From: UBA6183 sp943372215
GTDB lineage: Bacteria; Bacteroidota; Bacteroidia; UKL13-3
NCBI GenBank assembly: GCA_943372215.1
Contig: CALRXU020000006.1
Location: 62,001-126,000, forward strand
DNA: 64,000 bases
Reading direction: 5' to 3'
Under the pieces are notes generated by a model that did not search any database, was not told the origin of the DNA, and saw only the letters and a program-made list of their open reading frames with translations. Shown here piece after piece: positions 8,861-18,748 of the stretch. Made by a program: the position numbers and the translations under genes. How positions within the stretch are numbered: position 1 is the first letter of the stretch; each line of letters begins with the position of its first letter.

Positions 8861-9934
8861 CTATTTGTATTGTTGCAATTTGGCTTCCATGCTTAACGTG
8901 GTGTGTGGCACTGCACGCAAGCGTTCTTTAGGAATAAGTTTGCCAGTAACTTTACAGATACCATAGGTTTTATTTTCTACACGCACCAAGGCGTTTTCCA
9001 GGTTTTCAATAAATTTTTTCTGACGTGCAGCCAACTGAGCAATGTATTCTTTCTCTTGGCTTGATGATCCGTCTTCCAAGGTTTTGTATGAGCTATCAGT
9101 ATCATCACCCGCATTCATGCTTGGGTTTTGCATTTGCTCAACCAAGTCAATAAGCTCTTTACGGGCTAAAACCAACTTGTTATTGATGATTTCTTTAAAT
9201 TCTATTAAGTCGGCATCACTGTAACGTTTAGCCTCTGTTGCTTTTTCAAGGGCATCTTTTTTCTCAGCAAAATGAACTGGTTTTGCGGCAACTGCTCTTT
9301 CTACGGCTTCTTTTTTCTCCAATATTTTTTGAATTGGATTGGCCAATGGTACCTGAATTTTTTTACCAGCAGGTTTAGCTGCAGGTTTGGTTTTCTCCAC
9401 TTTAGGAGCAGGTTTAGGTTGTGCTTTAACTGGTTTTGCAACCACTACTGGCTTCACCACCTTTTTAGGAGCTGGTTTAGCTGGGGCTTTAGCAACCGGC
9501 TTTACCGCTTTAGGAGCAGGTTTGGTTGCTTTTTTAGCCACTGGCTTTGCTACTTTAGGAGCAGGTTTGGTTGCTTTTTTAGCTGCGGGCTTCACCACTT
9601 TCTTAGGAGCTGGCTTAGCAGCTTTTTTAGCTACTGGCTTCACTACCTTTTTAGGAGCAGGTTTAGCAGCTTTTTTAGCTACTGGCTTTACTACTTTTTT
9701 AGGAGCAGGTTTGGCTACCTTTTTAGCTACCGCTTTCACTGCTTTTTTAGGAGCAGGTTTGGCTACCTTTTTAGCAACTGGCTTAGCTGCTTTTTTGGCA
9801 ACAGGTTTGGTTACTTTTTTTACAGCAGGTTTCACTGCTTTTTTAGGAGCAGGTTTGGTTACTTTTTTAGCTGCAGGTTTTACCGCTTTTTTAGGAGCAG
9901 GTTTGGTCGCTTTTTTTATCGGTTTCTTAGCCAT
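8861..9934 (-). CDS. DksA/TraR-family RNA polymerase-binding protein with a long histone-H1-like N-terminal tail
   Basis: 357 residues. Residues 1 to about 190 are almost only Lys, Ala, Pro and Val in repeats of the form KPAPKKxxKPxAKK, a strongly basic, disordered tail like histone H1 C-termini. Residues about 220-357 match Bacteroidota DksA-like proteins: an acidic coiled-coil hairpin (DLIEFKEIINNKLVLARKEL), then the degenerate zinc-finger region YGICKVTGKLIPKERL with only one Cys of the usual four. DksA-like proteins bind the RNA polymerase secondary channel. The tail could bind DNA or RNA; that is inference. It starts 6 bases after the ileS stop, and this order after ileS is common in the phylum. 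The tail's DNA is a tandem repeat and so likely length-variable. Confidence 0.85.
   Translation of the reverse strand: MAKKPIKKATKPAPKKAVKPAAKKVTKPAPKKAVKPAVKKVTKPVAKKAAKPVAKKVAKPAPKKAVKAVAKKVAKPAPKKVVKPVAKKAAKPAPKKVVKPVAKKAAKPAPKKVVKPAAKKATKPAPKVAKPVAKKATKPAPKAVKPVAKAPAKPAPKKVVKPVVVAKPVKAQPKPAPKVEKTKPAAKPAGKKIQVPLANPIQKILEKKEAVERAVAAKPVHFAEKKDALEKATEAKRYSDADLIEFKEIINNKLVLARKELIDLVEQMQNPSMNAGDDTDSSYKTLEDGSSSQEKEYIAQLAARQKKFIENLENALVRVENKTYGICKVTGKLIPKERLRAVPHTTLSMEAKLQQYK
9400..9930 (-). repeat. Tandem repeat encoding the Lys/Ala/Pro tail
   Basis: A degenerate tandem array, visible on the plus strand as repeated TTTTTTAGGAGCAGGTTTGG-like units about 40-80 bases apart. It encodes KPAPKK blocks and produces a long spurious open frame on the opposite strand. 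Confidence 0.85.
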
Positions 9935-9940
9935 AACTAT

Positions 9941-12900
9941 TTAATTAGCTTTGTTTATCTGAACTTTTATAAGGTGTTCATCAACCTGAACTTCTGTTGA
10001 ATCGCCTGATAATGTTGAAGTTTCAATTTGATTCGCCAAAATTTCGGTGCAAATATATGTTTTATAAGCATTTATCGCATCATTAATATAAGGATGGGGT
10101 TCAACTGCGACATTTATTTTATCCATTACCTCAAAATTACGCTCCTTTCTTAAGGTCTGAAGCTTGCTAACTATCTCACGGGCAATACCTTCTAGTTTAA
10201 GTTCTGGACTTATTTCAATATCAAGGGCTACGGTAACTTTGCCTTCATTGGCCACTTTATAGCCTTTTATCTCTTTTGAGAGTATTTCCACATCTTCTAA
10301 AGTTAGCGTAATTTCTTCATTATCAATAGTAATCAGGAATTTTCCTGTTGCTTCTAGGGTTGCGACTTCTTCGGTAGTCATGCCCAAGATGTAATCTCCA
10401 ACCGCTTTCATTTTAGGTCCAACCTTTTTGCCTAAGGTTCTAAAATTGGGTTTAAGCGATTTTTCTATCTCGGCAATAAACTCCAATTCTTTCACATTTA
10501 CTTCTGAAAGAATTAAATCCTGCACATGTTTAATTTCATCTTTAATGCGCGGGTCAACCATTGGGATTAATATTTTTTGAAGCGGCTGACGAACTTTGAT
10601 ATTTTCCTTTTTACGGATGGATAACACCAAAGAAGAAATTTTTTGGGCATATTCCATTTGTTCTTCCAGGATGTTGTCAATTACGCTTTCATCCGCATCA
10701 ACCAAATCAGTTAAATGCACGGAAGCGGCTTTACCATTTAAGTTTTGGTAAACCCAATCGCTAAAAAACGGTGCAAATGCGCTGCTAAGCTGAGCGATGG
10801 TGTTTAAACATTGGTAAAGGGTTTCGTAGGCTGCTTTTTTATCATCATTCATTTCGCCTTTCCAGAAACGTCTTCTGCTTAAACGGATAAACCAGTTGCT
10901 GAAGTGATCGCTGGTAAACTCTTCAATGGCACGCACTGCTGGTGTGGCATCGTAATCATCCATTTTTTCGCGCACCGTTTTAATCAGGCTGTTGAGTTTG
11001 CTCATAATCCAACGGTCTAACTCTGTTCTTTCAGCAACAGGGGTTACGTTGTTTTCATCAAACTCAAATCCATCAATGTTGGCATAGATGGCAAAAAAGG
11101 AATACGTATTGTATAGCGTGCCAAAAAATTTGCGTTGACTTTCGGCTACACCTTCTAAATCAAATTTAAGGTTATCCCAAGGATCGCTGTTGCTTAACAT
11201 ATACCAGCGTGTGGCATCGGCACCATATTGGGCAATGGTTTCAAAAGGGTCAACTACGTTACCTAAACGTTTGCTCATTTTGTTGCCGTTTTTATCCAGC
11301 ACTAATCCATTGGCAATTACATTTTTAAATGCAATGCCGGGGTTGCCGTTTTTCTTGTTTACTTCACGAATTTCTTCGCTGCTTTCGTTTAGTAAAACAG
11401 CCAATGCATGCAAGGTAAAGAACCAACCGCGGGTTTGGTCAACACCCTCAGCAATAAAATCTGCGGGGTAATTGTTTTCAAAAATATCTTCTTGTTCAAA
11501 CGGGAAATGCCATTGTGCATAAGGCATGGCCCCGCTATCAAACCAAACATCAATTAAGTCTGGCTCGCGGAACATTTTTTTACCGCTGGGTGAAGCCAAC
11601 ACTACTTCATCAACATAAGGTTTATGCAAATCTTTCACATCATAAGATTTGTCCATGAAACCGACAAGGATGGCTTTGCCTATTTCTATTTCCAACTCTT
11701 CTTTACTGCCAATGCAAAGTTCTTCTGTGCCATCTTCTGTTTTCCAAATAGGTAATGGTGTTCCCCAATAACGTGAGCGCGATAAATTCCAATCAACTAA
11801 GTTCTCCAGCCAGTTTCCAAAACGGCCTGTTCCCGTGTGTTCCGGTTTCCAGTTGATTAATTTATTGGCTTCAACCAGTTTGTCTTTGTAAGCAGTGGTT
11901 TTAATAAACCAGCTTTCAAGTGGATAGTACAATATTGGCTTGTCGGTTCGCCAGCAATGCGGATAAGTATGGTCGTATTTTTCTTTTTTAAACAGTTTGC
12001 CCTCTGTTTGTAATTTTAAAATAATACGTTCGTCAACACTTAGGTAGTTTAATTTAGAAGTGTCTTTAATAATGCCACTTAGCTTTACTTTTTGTATTTC
12101 TAATTCTGCTGCTTTTTGTGCATCCGTTAAGTAAGCTTCTTTCACAAATTCTTCGCCATACAAAAATTGACCATCCTGCACTTCAGGTAAAAACTTACCA
12201 CGTTTATCAACCAGTGTTAAACTGCCAATGCCATTTTGTTTCGCAACCCTAAAGTCATCCGCACCAAAGCTAGGTGCAATGTGTACAATGCCTGTGCCAT
12301 CTTCGGTGGTCACAAAATCACCTGTAATGACTTTAAAGGCATCGCCATTTTCTACTTTGGCAAAAGGCAATAATTGCTCGTAACGTATTCCGGCTAAATC
12401 TGTACCTTTTATTTCTTTTACAATTTCATAAGGAATGATTTTATCACCAGTTTGGTAGTCGCTAAGCTTCGCTTCTGCCTGTTCTGGTTTAAAATGTTTA
12501 CCTAATAACTCTTTGGCTAAAATTACCGCGCAAATTTGGTGGGTATGCGGGTTGAATGTTTTAACTATTACATAATCAATTTTAGCACCAACGGCCAGGG
12601 CCGTATTAGAAGGAAGTGTCCATGGAGTGGTTGTCCAAGCTAGGAAATAAACATCTCCTTCAAAAGGCGCATCAATGGCTTTAAACATGGCTACGGCAGT
12701 CATGTCTTTTACATCTTTGTAAGTACCTGGTTGGTTTAACTCGTGCGAGCTCAATCCTGTTCCGGCAGCAGGGGAGTAAGGTTGAATTGTGTAGCCCTTG
12801 TATAAAAGTCCTTTATCGTAAAGTTGCTTTAATACCCACCATAAGCTTTCAATGTATTTGTTTTCGTAGGTAATGTAAGGGTCGTTCAGATTCACCCAAT

Positions 12901-13321
12901 AGCCCATGCGCTCTGTGAGGTTGTTCCACACATCGGTAAATTTCATCACATCTTTTTTGCAGGCATCATTGTACTCTGCAACAGAAATCTTTTTGCCAAT
13001 ATCTTCCTTGGTAATGCCCAATGTTTTTTCCACCTGTAGTTCAACAGGTAAACCATGGGTATCCCAACCGGCTTTGCGCTTCACCTGAAAACCTTTTAAG
13101 GTATTGTATCGGCAAAAAATATCTTTCACGGTACGGCTCATTACGTGGTGAATACCAGGCATGCCATTGGCACTTGGCGGACCTTCGTAAAAAACAAAAG
13201 ACTTTGCTCCCTCGCGATTGCTCACGCTTTTTTCAAAGATTTGGTTTGTTGTCCAGTACTTTAATATTTCCTCTTCAAATGCAGGAAAATCCAGTTTTTT
13301 ATATTCTTTATACGTTGCCAT
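9941..13321 (-). CDS. ileS: Isoleucyl-tRNA synthetase
   Basis: Class I aminoacyl-tRNA synthetase of 1126 residues that charges tRNA-Ile. The HIGH-type motif is seen in PPSANGMPGIHHVMSR and the KMSKS-type loop in NGNKMSKRLGN. The editing CP1 domain lies between them (WTTTPWTLPSNTAL) and an anticodon-binding helical domain follows (ELDRWIMSKLNSL). The length and the long C-terminal extension fit the long bacterial/eukaryotic-like IleRS clade. Start is placed at MATYKEYKKL; an upstream in-frame ATG adds seven residues that do not look native. The DksA-like gene follows after 6 bases, so they form an operon. A hairpin and a -7 element are visible upstream. Confidence 0.97.
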   Translation of the reverse strand: MATYKEYKKLDFPAFEEEILKYWTTNQIFEKSVSNREGAKSFVFYEGPPSANGMPGIHHVMSRTVKDIFCRYNTLKGFQVKRKAGWDTHGLPVELQVEKTLGITKEDIGKKISVAEYNDACKKDVMKFTDVWNNLTERMGYWVNLNDPYITYENKYIESLWWVLKQLYDKGLLYKGYTIQPYSPAAGTGLSSHELNQPGTYKDVKDMTAVAMFKAIDAPFEGDVYFLAWTTTPWTLPSNTALAVGAKIDYVIVKTFNPHTHQICAVILAKELLGKHFKPEQAEAKLSDYQTGDKIIPYEIVKEIKGTDLAGIRYEQLLPFAKVENGDAFKVITGDFVTTEDGTGIVHIAPSFGADDFRVAKQNGIGSLTLVDKRGKFLPEVQDGQFLYGEEFVKEAYLTDAQKAAELEIQKVKLSGIIKDTSKLNYLSVDERIILKLQTEGKLFKKEKYDHTYPHCWRTDKPILYYPLESWFIKTTAYKDKLVEANKLINWKPEHTGTGRFGNWLENLVDWNLSRSRYWGTPLPIWKTEDGTEELCIGSKEELEIEIGKAILVGFMDKSYDVKDLHKPYVDEVVLASPSGKKMFREPDLIDVWFDSGAMPYAQWHFPFEQEDIFENNYPADFIAEGVDQTRGWFFTLHALAVLLNESSEEIREVNKKNGNPGIAFKNVIANGLVLDKNGNKMSKRLGNVVDPFETIAQYGADATRWYMLSNSDPWDNLKFDLEGVAESQRKFFGTLYNTYSFFAIYANIDGFEFDENNVTPVAERTELDRWIMSKLNSLIKTVREKMDDYDATPAVRAIEEFTSDHFSNWFIRLSRRRFWKGEMNDDKKAAYETLYQCLNTIAQLSSAFAPFFSDWVYQNLNGKAASVHLTDLVDADESVIDNILEEQMEYAQKISSLVLSIRKKENIKVRQPLQKILIPMVDPRIKDEIKHVQDLILSEVNVKELEFIAEIEKSLKPNFRTLGKKVGPKMKAVGDYILGMTTEEVATLEATGKFLITIDNEEITLTLEDVEILSKEIKGYKVANEGKVTVALDIEISPELKLEGIAREIVSKLQTLRKERNFEVMDKINVAVEPHPYINDAINAYKTYICTEILANQIETSTLSGDSTEVQVDEHLIKVQINKAN

Positions 13322-13336
13322 GATTTTAATGTAAGC

Positions 13337-13367
13337 AGCCAATTGTTTTTTAATGAAACAGTTGGCT
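13337..13367 (-). promoter_or_regulatory. Hairpin in the ileS 5' leader
   Basis: AGCCAATTGTTT faces AAACAGTTGGCT with one mismatch, 15 bases upstream of the ileS start codon. It could act in translation control of ileS; only the inverted repeat itself is seen. Confidence 0.4.
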
Positions 13368-13382
13368 AATTTTTAAGGATTG

Positions 13383-13390
13383 CAAAAATA
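13383..13390 (-). promoter_or_regulatory. ileS: Likely -7 element of the ileS promoter
   Basis: In minus-strand reading the sequence is TATTTTTG, a perfect TAnnTTTG. I do not see a good TTG at the expected -33 distance. It would give a leader of about 50-60 bases holding the hairpin. Confidence 0.4.
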
Positions 13391-13424
13391 GGGTTTACCA
13401 ACTATAAATGAAAGGGTTGAAAAT

Positions 13425-13454
13425 AAAACAGGCCGCCCATGGGCGGCCTGTTTT
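13425..13454 (-). terminator. Terminator after fumC
   Basis: A perfect palindrome, AAAACAGGCCGCCCA followed by its exact complement ending TGTTTT. It lies 30 bases after the fumC stop. Confidence 0.85.
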
Positions 13455-13483
13455 AAAGAGTTTAAAAATTTGATTATCAGTGT

Positions 13484-14878
13484 TTAAAGATTGCCAACCA
13501 TGTTTTCAGGTTTTACCCAAGCATCAAATTGCTCATTGGTTAATAAGCCTAAACCAATGGCTGCTTCACGCAAGGTTTTATTTTCTTTGTGTGCTGTTTT
13601 GGCAATTTTTGCAGCATTTTCATACCCAATATGTGGGTTTAAAGCCGTTACCAGCATCAGGCTATTTTCCAAATGGCGTTTAATCACTTCGTGGTTTGGC
13701 TCAATGCCTTCGGCACATTTATCATTAAAGCTTACACAAGCATCACCAATTAAACGGGCACTTTGCAATACGTTAGCGGCAATAAGTGGTTTAAACACGT
13801 TTAACTCAAAATGGCCGTTGCTGCCACCAATGCTTACAGCAACATCATTGCCAATAACCTGAGCAGCTACCATGGTTAGGGCTTCTGGCTGGGTTGGGTT
13901 CACTTTTCCTGGCATAATAGATGAACCTGGTTCATTGTCAGGAATCACAATCTCGCCAATACCACTGCGCGGGCCTGATGATAACATGCGAATGTCGTTG
14001 GCAATTTTCATGGCACTTACCGCCACACGTTTTAATGCACCACTCAACTCCACCATGGCATCATGTGCAGCCAAGGCTTCAAATTTATTTGGTGCAGTTA
14101 CAAAAGGTAATCCAGTGAAGTCGGCAATTTTTTTAGCCACCAACACGTCATATCCTTTTGGGGCATTTAAGCCAGTGCCTACGGCAGTTCCACCAAGTGC
14201 AAGCTCTTTTACCATTTCAAGGGCATTGTTTAATGCACGTATGCCATTGTCCAATTGTTGGGTATAACCACCAAATTCTTGTCCTAAGGTTAATGGGGTA
14301 GCATCCATAAAATGGGTACGTCCAGTTTTAACAATATTTTTAAAGTTTTCCGTTTTTTTAGCAAGGGTATTGCGCAGTTTTAAGATACCCGGAATGGTTG
14401 TTTCTACTACCATTTTGTAAGCAGCAATATGCATGGCAGTTGGGTAGGTATCGTTACTTGATTGCGATTTGTTTACATCATCATTGGGGTGAAGTACTTT
14501 TTGCTCATCCGTTAATTTTCCTCCACTTAATACGTGTGCGCGGTATGCAATCACTTCATTGGCGTTCATATTGCTTTGCGTGCCACTGCCTGTTTGCCAA
14601 ATTACCAGCGGAAATTCGCCATCTAAAGCACCAGTTAAAATTTCATCACAAACCTTGCTGATTAAATCACGTTTTTCAGCACTCAGCACTCCCAAATCAC
14701 AATTGGCATGGGCAGCAGCCTTTTTAAGGTAGGCAAATGCGTAAATGATTTCTTTGGGCATACTGGCTTCAGGCCCTATTTTAAAATTATTACGAGAGCG
14801 TTCTGTTTGTGCACCCCAGTATTTGTCGGCAGGTACTTTTACCTCGCCCATGGTGTCGTGTTCAATTCTATATTCCAT
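13484..14878 (-). CDS. fumC: Fumarate hydratase class II
   Basis: 464 residues, the normal length for the iron-independent, tetrameric fumarase that interconverts fumarate and malate in the TCA cycle. The family signature GSSIMPGKVNP is present, with catalytic Ser at 319/320 (E. coli FumC Ser318). Other conserved blocks are GSGTQSNMNANEV, NKSQSSNDTYPTAMH and TGRTHFMDATPLTLGQE with the catalytic His. The start MEYRIEHDTMGEVKVP is where family members begin. Monocistronic, with its own terminator. Confidence 0.97.
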   Translation of the reverse strand: MEYRIEHDTMGEVKVPADKYWGAQTERSRNNFKIGPEASMPKEIIYAFAYLKKAAAHANCDLGVLSAEKRDLISKVCDEILTGALDGEFPLVIWQTGSGTQSNMNANEVIAYRAHVLSGGKLTDEQKVLHPNDDVNKSQSSNDTYPTAMHIAAYKMVVETTIPGILKLRNTLAKKTENFKNIVKTGRTHFMDATPLTLGQEFGGYTQQLDNGIRALNNALEMVKELALGGTAVGTGLNAPKGYDVLVAKKIADFTGLPFVTAPNKFEALAAHDAMVELSGALKRVAVSAMKIANDIRMLSSGPRSGIGEIVIPDNEPGSSIMPGKVNPTQPEALTMVAAQVIGNDVAVSIGGSNGHFELNVFKPLIAANVLQSARLIGDACVSFNDKCAEGIEPNHEVIKRHLENSLMLVTALNPHIGYENAAKIAKTAHKENKTLREAAIGLGLLTNEQFDAWVKPENMVGNL

Positions 14879-15057
14879 GTGTGATTTTTTTAAGTGGCGC
14901 GAAAATAGCAGAAATAGCTCCTTGTTTCTAGGATATTTGTCAATTTCCTCTTCGTCAAAAGCTTAACTTTTTCCACATTTATTGAATTTAACATATACTG
15001 CTTGGTTATAAGGATTTATGGTTTTACCTTCATTTACCCAATAAAACCAATTTCATT

Positions 15058-15432
15058 ATGGTATCTGTTATGGCAAAAGCTACTCACGATGTTGAGTATG
15101 TACATTGGCTTAAAGAGATAGATTTCTACAAAGCCGAGCTAAAAAAAATGCAGGGTGAGCTTGAAGCATTTATTCCTACATTTTATTCTAAAGATTTTGC
15201 TGCCCGTGTTGAGCAGTTTCAAAATCGGTTTATCAGGCAGCGCGAGGTGATTGATATTTTGCGCCATGATGTAAAAGCCCATGAAAACAACATTGAAGCG
15301 TTGCGCATTTTACCTTCACCAGATTTGCGCGACCGCGTTGAACGCACGCACACACGTTTAAGGAGTGACGTGGTTACGTTTATTGATTTGTTCGTTGAAT
15401 TGGAGCAAGACTTTAACGATTTTTTGGCTTAA
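15058..15432 (+). CDS. Hypothetical coiled-coil protein, 124 aa
   Basis: Not recognised. Nearly all helical, with heptad-like charge and leucine patterns (EIDFYKAELKKMQGELEAF; QREVIDILRHDVKAHENNIEAL; DVVTFIDLFVELEQDF). There is no signal peptide or membrane segment, so it is probably cytoplasmic. A start at 15070 (MAKATHDVEY) is equally possible. Its stop overlaps the stop of the convergent helicase gene by three bases, and there is no room for a separate terminator. Function unknown. Confidence 0.75.
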   Translation: MVSVMAKATHDVEYVHWLKEIDFYKAELKKMQGELEAFIPTFYSKDFAARVEQFQNRFIRQREVIDILRHDVKAHENNIEALRILPSPDLRDRVERTHTRLRSDVVTFIDLFVELEQDFNDFLA

Positions 15433-18400
15433 ACACTTTCTTCTTCTGCGGATAATGAAATTGCAAGTTGACCATTTGGTGTATGGTAATATGTCTTTAC
15501 AAAATCGCACCAATTGCATTCCTCTTTTTCGCAACCCTTACTAAAGGCCTTCGCTTTAATATTGGCGTAGGTGGAAGTGATTTGCTTTTTCACCACGTTG
15601 ATATCTTCTGTTGTAATGGACACCCGTTGCTTGATGTATTCACCCGTTGCCTTGTCTGGCTCCACAAAATCAAACTCCGCACTTAGCATTTGCCAAAGCG
15701 TGTTTTTATCGTGGTCAATTAAAATTTTGTAAAATACCGCTTGTCTCCAATAGTCACCGCCAAATTCATCTTCAAATTTGGTTTCTTTTCCTTCCTCAAT
15801 GGCTTTATTTTTCTTTACTTCGTCTGGTGGCCCGAATTTATTCTTTGCCCGTTCAAATTGCCCAGTTTTGTAATCAACTACATTTACGTTAGTGCCATCA
15901 AATTCTATTTTATCAAGCTTGCCATTTAAAGGCACACCCTCCATTACCACATTGCGGTAACTGCGTTCAATGCTGGTAATTTTGTTCCATTGGCCTATGT
16001 ATTTATGGTAAAACGGAGGAAGTATTTCCTCGCCATATTCAATTCTACGTTTGTATTCATTGGGTGTGAAACTGTCTTCAAACCTACGCATGTACCATTT
16101 AAAGTCTTTTACAAATTCATCAGCCGTTTCAAACTTTTTATCCGCATGGGCATTCATGTTTCTGAATAACATTTCTAAGGCATAATGTACGGCACTACCA
16201 AATGTCATGGCTGCGCTAAGTGGGGCTGGTACACGAATGAGGTTATTAAAATAAAAAGCCGTTGGACACTTTAGATAATTATTTAAATGGGTTACACTTA
16301 AGGAATATTTTTGCAACAATTCATCTACAAATTCATTGTCAAATAAGCTAGCAGGTGGAGTAGCTTTTACTTGTTGCAGTACTTGCATGGTAAAAGCAAT
16401 CAAATCATCATCGGGCAATGTAACGGTTTGTGTACCGAGTTCTGCATGTGTTTCAAGCTCGGCTACAAAACGGCTTTTTTCTAAATCTTTTCCATTATTA
16501 TCCAGCTTGGGGTAACTGATGTACAAGGCATGTTTAGCGCGGGTCATTCCTACATAAAATAGCCTGCGGCTTTCTGCGTCTTCATCTTCCCCCATGTTTA
16601 TTTTATCTTGGGTAAACACATTATCCGGAAGTTTGAAATCAAAATTATTCGCTGATTTTTCCCAGGCTCTGGTGGTGCATCCCATCATAAATACGTGCTC
16701 AAACTCTAAACCTTTTGACGCATGGGCTGTTAAAAAATGGACCCCATCTTCTGCAAATGCAATGAGTTGGGCGGGAAGTGCTACCTGCTGATCCATCATC
16801 AGGTCTATAGTTTCTAGCAACACTTTAAGGGTGGTTCTTGGCTTACGACTACATTCACTTTTTACAAAATCAAAAAAGGTATGGAGCAATTGCATATTCC
16901 ACCTTTTTGATACGCCAGTTAAGGATTGCGCCAACAGGCCGCTTTCATTAATTACCCGTTCAATCAATTGTTGTGTGGTAAGGTTAACGGCATCTTTTAT
17001 CCATTGCTCAATCACTTTTGACGCATAGGCCAATTCTTTGCCTTGTTGCAATTCCTGCGTAAACAAGTTGCTAGGTTTTTTGCGAATGGCATTTTTAATT
17101 TCATCGCGCCAGGTTGTTTTGCGTTCACTAAAATTTTTGCTGGAAACTTCTACTGAGATACGGGCAATTTCAATTGGTGGAATACGAAAAAAATCGTAAT
17201 GCAACAGTTCATAAATATAGGCTTCCCCTGTGTTTGCTTTATGCGTTTCAGCAGCAAGGTAGCGCATGATGTGAACAATTTTTTTGATCAATGGCTCGTG
17301 CAAAATGTCCACTTTTTTCTTAGCATTTACCCCAATATTCCGAGCCTGTAAGTAGGTAATCATGTCTTCTGCTTGGGCATGTTTACGGTAGATTACTGCT
17401 ATTTCACTTAAAGCAACGCCTTGCTGTTGTAATGTTTCAATTTGTTTGGTAATAGCTACCGCTTCGTGTGCGCTATTGTAGTATTCAGTAAGTACTGGTT
17501 TAACTGGTAACCAATTAGGGTGTGCGTTTTTAGCCAGTAATTTTTTATCAGGATTTAACCTGATTTTATTGTTGCCAATTAATGCACGTGCAGCATCTAA
17601 AATGTATTGCGTGCTTCTGTAGTTTTCAATCAGTGCTATTTCGGTTAATCCTTGTTGCTGATATAGGTTTTTAAAGTGTTGGATATTTTCCACATTAGCA
17701 CCTTGAAAACGGTAAATGGATTGGTCATCATCACCCACACAAAATATATTCGGGCTATCCCAATATTGAATAAGCAATTGCAGCACCTGATTTTGCGCTC
17801 CGCTGGTATCTTGAAACTCGTCAACCAAAAAATACTGGTATTTTTCTTGGTATTGACTCAACATATCAGGCTTTTGTTTAAAGGCATCAATTACCCATAA
17901 AATCATGTCTGCAAAATCATACCGGTTGTGTTGTTGCATCAAATTGTGGTAGGTGTCAAACGTATCGGCAGCCGCTTTCAATTGTACCATACGGTTTACC
18001 TCCGCATCGTATATTTTTTGTTTTAATTCTCCTGCTTTGCCATACTTGGTTGTTTTTTTATAAATGTACTCATCACGGGTTTTAATATCTTCTAGATAAA
18101 TATCCACTTGCTTTTTCAGGTAGTCTGCCGTCCAGTTTTCCCGCTTCATTTGCTCATATAAACTCAGCAGCTTTTTGGTTTCATAATACACATCCCCAGT
18201 GTACCTTTTTAGGGGATGATTCTTAGAAAAACCATCAATAATGCGGTGTACAAAAGCAATTTGTTCCAATTCGCTTACCGCATCCAACCCTCGCAAGCCA
18301 AAATGGTCAAGGTTTTCCTGAATAACCATATTACAGAATGCATGGAAAGTTTGCACCTCTACCTTATAAGCATCTGGTCCAATAAATTGTAACAACCGCT

Positions 18401-18632
18401 TGCGCATGGCAATGGCTCCCGCATCAGTGTAAGTCAAGCACAATACATCCTCGGCCTTGTTGTCATTTTGAGCAATAATATTGGCAATGCGTGCAGCAAG
18501 TATTTGTGTTTTTCCGGTGCCAGGTCCGGCAATTACCAATACTGGCCCTTCTGTGGTGGTAACAGCCTGTTGTTGTTCAGGGTTTAGTTTAGCAAATGCT
18601 TGTTGGTATATCTCGTTGTAATTGGTTGACAT
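15429..18632 (-). CDS. UvrD/PcrA-type DNA helicase with C-terminal PD-(D/E)XK nuclease and likely Fe-S cluster
   Basis: About 1067 residues. The SF1A helicase motifs are LNPEQQQAV (Q motif), GPGTGKTQ (Walker A), DEFQDTSGAQ, VGDDDQSIYRFQGA, TAHASKGLEFEHVF and FYVGMTRAKH. The C-terminal 250 residues resemble the RecB/AddB nuclease fold, with the catalytic stretch VNVVDYKTG. One Cys in LKCPTAFYF together with three in CEKEECNWC matches the Fe-S cluster arrangement of AddB and Cas4-like nucleases. It likely processes DNA ends in recombination or repair. The start MSTNYNEIYQQAF places the Q motif correctly; an upstream in-frame ATG would add 31 residues of unconvincing sequence. No AddA/AddB partner is adjacent, so it may act alone. 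Confidence 0.9.
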   Translation of the reverse strand: MSTNYNEIYQQAFAKLNPEQQQAVTTTEGPVLVIAGPGTGKTQILAARIANIIAQNDNKAEDVLCLTYTDAGAIAMRKRLLQFIGPDAYKVEVQTFHAFCNMVIQENLDHFGLRGLDAVSELEQIAFVHRIIDGFSKNHPLKRYTGDVYYETKKLLSLYEQMKRENWTADYLKKQVDIYLEDIKTRDEYIYKKTTKYGKAGELKQKIYDAEVNRMVQLKAAADTFDTYHNLMQQHNRYDFADMILWVIDAFKQKPDMLSQYQEKYQYFLVDEFQDTSGAQNQVLQLLIQYWDSPNIFCVGDDDQSIYRFQGANVENIQHFKNLYQQQGLTEIALIENYRSTQYILDAARALIGNNKIRLNPDKKLLAKNAHPNWLPVKPVLTEYYNSAHEAVAITKQIETLQQQGVALSEIAVIYRKHAQAEDMITYLQARNIGVNAKKKVDILHEPLIKKIVHIMRYLAAETHKANTGEAYIYELLHYDFFRIPPIEIARISVEVSSKNFSERKTTWRDEIKNAIRKKPSNLFTQELQQGKELAYASKVIEQWIKDAVNLTTQQLIERVINESGLLAQSLTGVSKRWNMQLLHTFFDFVKSECSRKPRTTLKVLLETIDLMMDQQVALPAQLIAFAEDGVHFLTAHASKGLEFEHVFMMGCTTRAWEKSANNFDFKLPDNVFTQDKINMGEDEDAESRRLFYVGMTRAKHALYISYPKLDNNGKDLEKSRFVAELETHAELGTQTVTLPDDDLIAFTMQVLQQVKATPPASLFDNEFVDELLQKYSLSVTHLNNYLKCPTAFYFNNLIRVPAPLSAAMTFGSAVHYALEMLFRNMNAHADKKFETADEFVKDFKWYMRRFEDSFTPNEYKRRIEYGEEILPPFYHKYIGQWNKITSIERSYRNVVMEGVPLNGKLDKIEFDGTNVNVVDYKTGQFERAKNKFGPPDEVKKNKAIEEGKETKFEDEFGGDYWRQAVFYKILIDHDKNTLWQMLSAEFDFVEPDKATGEYIKQRVSITTEDINVVKKQITSTYANIKAKAFSKGCEKEECNWCDFVKTYYHTPNGQLAISLSAEEESV

Positions 18633-18748
18633 GTGTGGTGCTGAAATCTGGTTAAAAATAGTGTTTGTGCGCTTAACTTCCATGCAATAAGCAAAATTAA
18701 CTGGGCTGTAGAGGTTTATGGGCAAAAATTAAGGTATCATACAAAAAC

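Noticed and set aside
9272..10000. Long plus-strand open frame rich in Phe/Arg/Leu opposite the DksA-like gene
   Set aside because: It is the mirror of the Lys/Ala/Pro repeat array. Low-complexity repeats of this kind keep frames open on the other strand.
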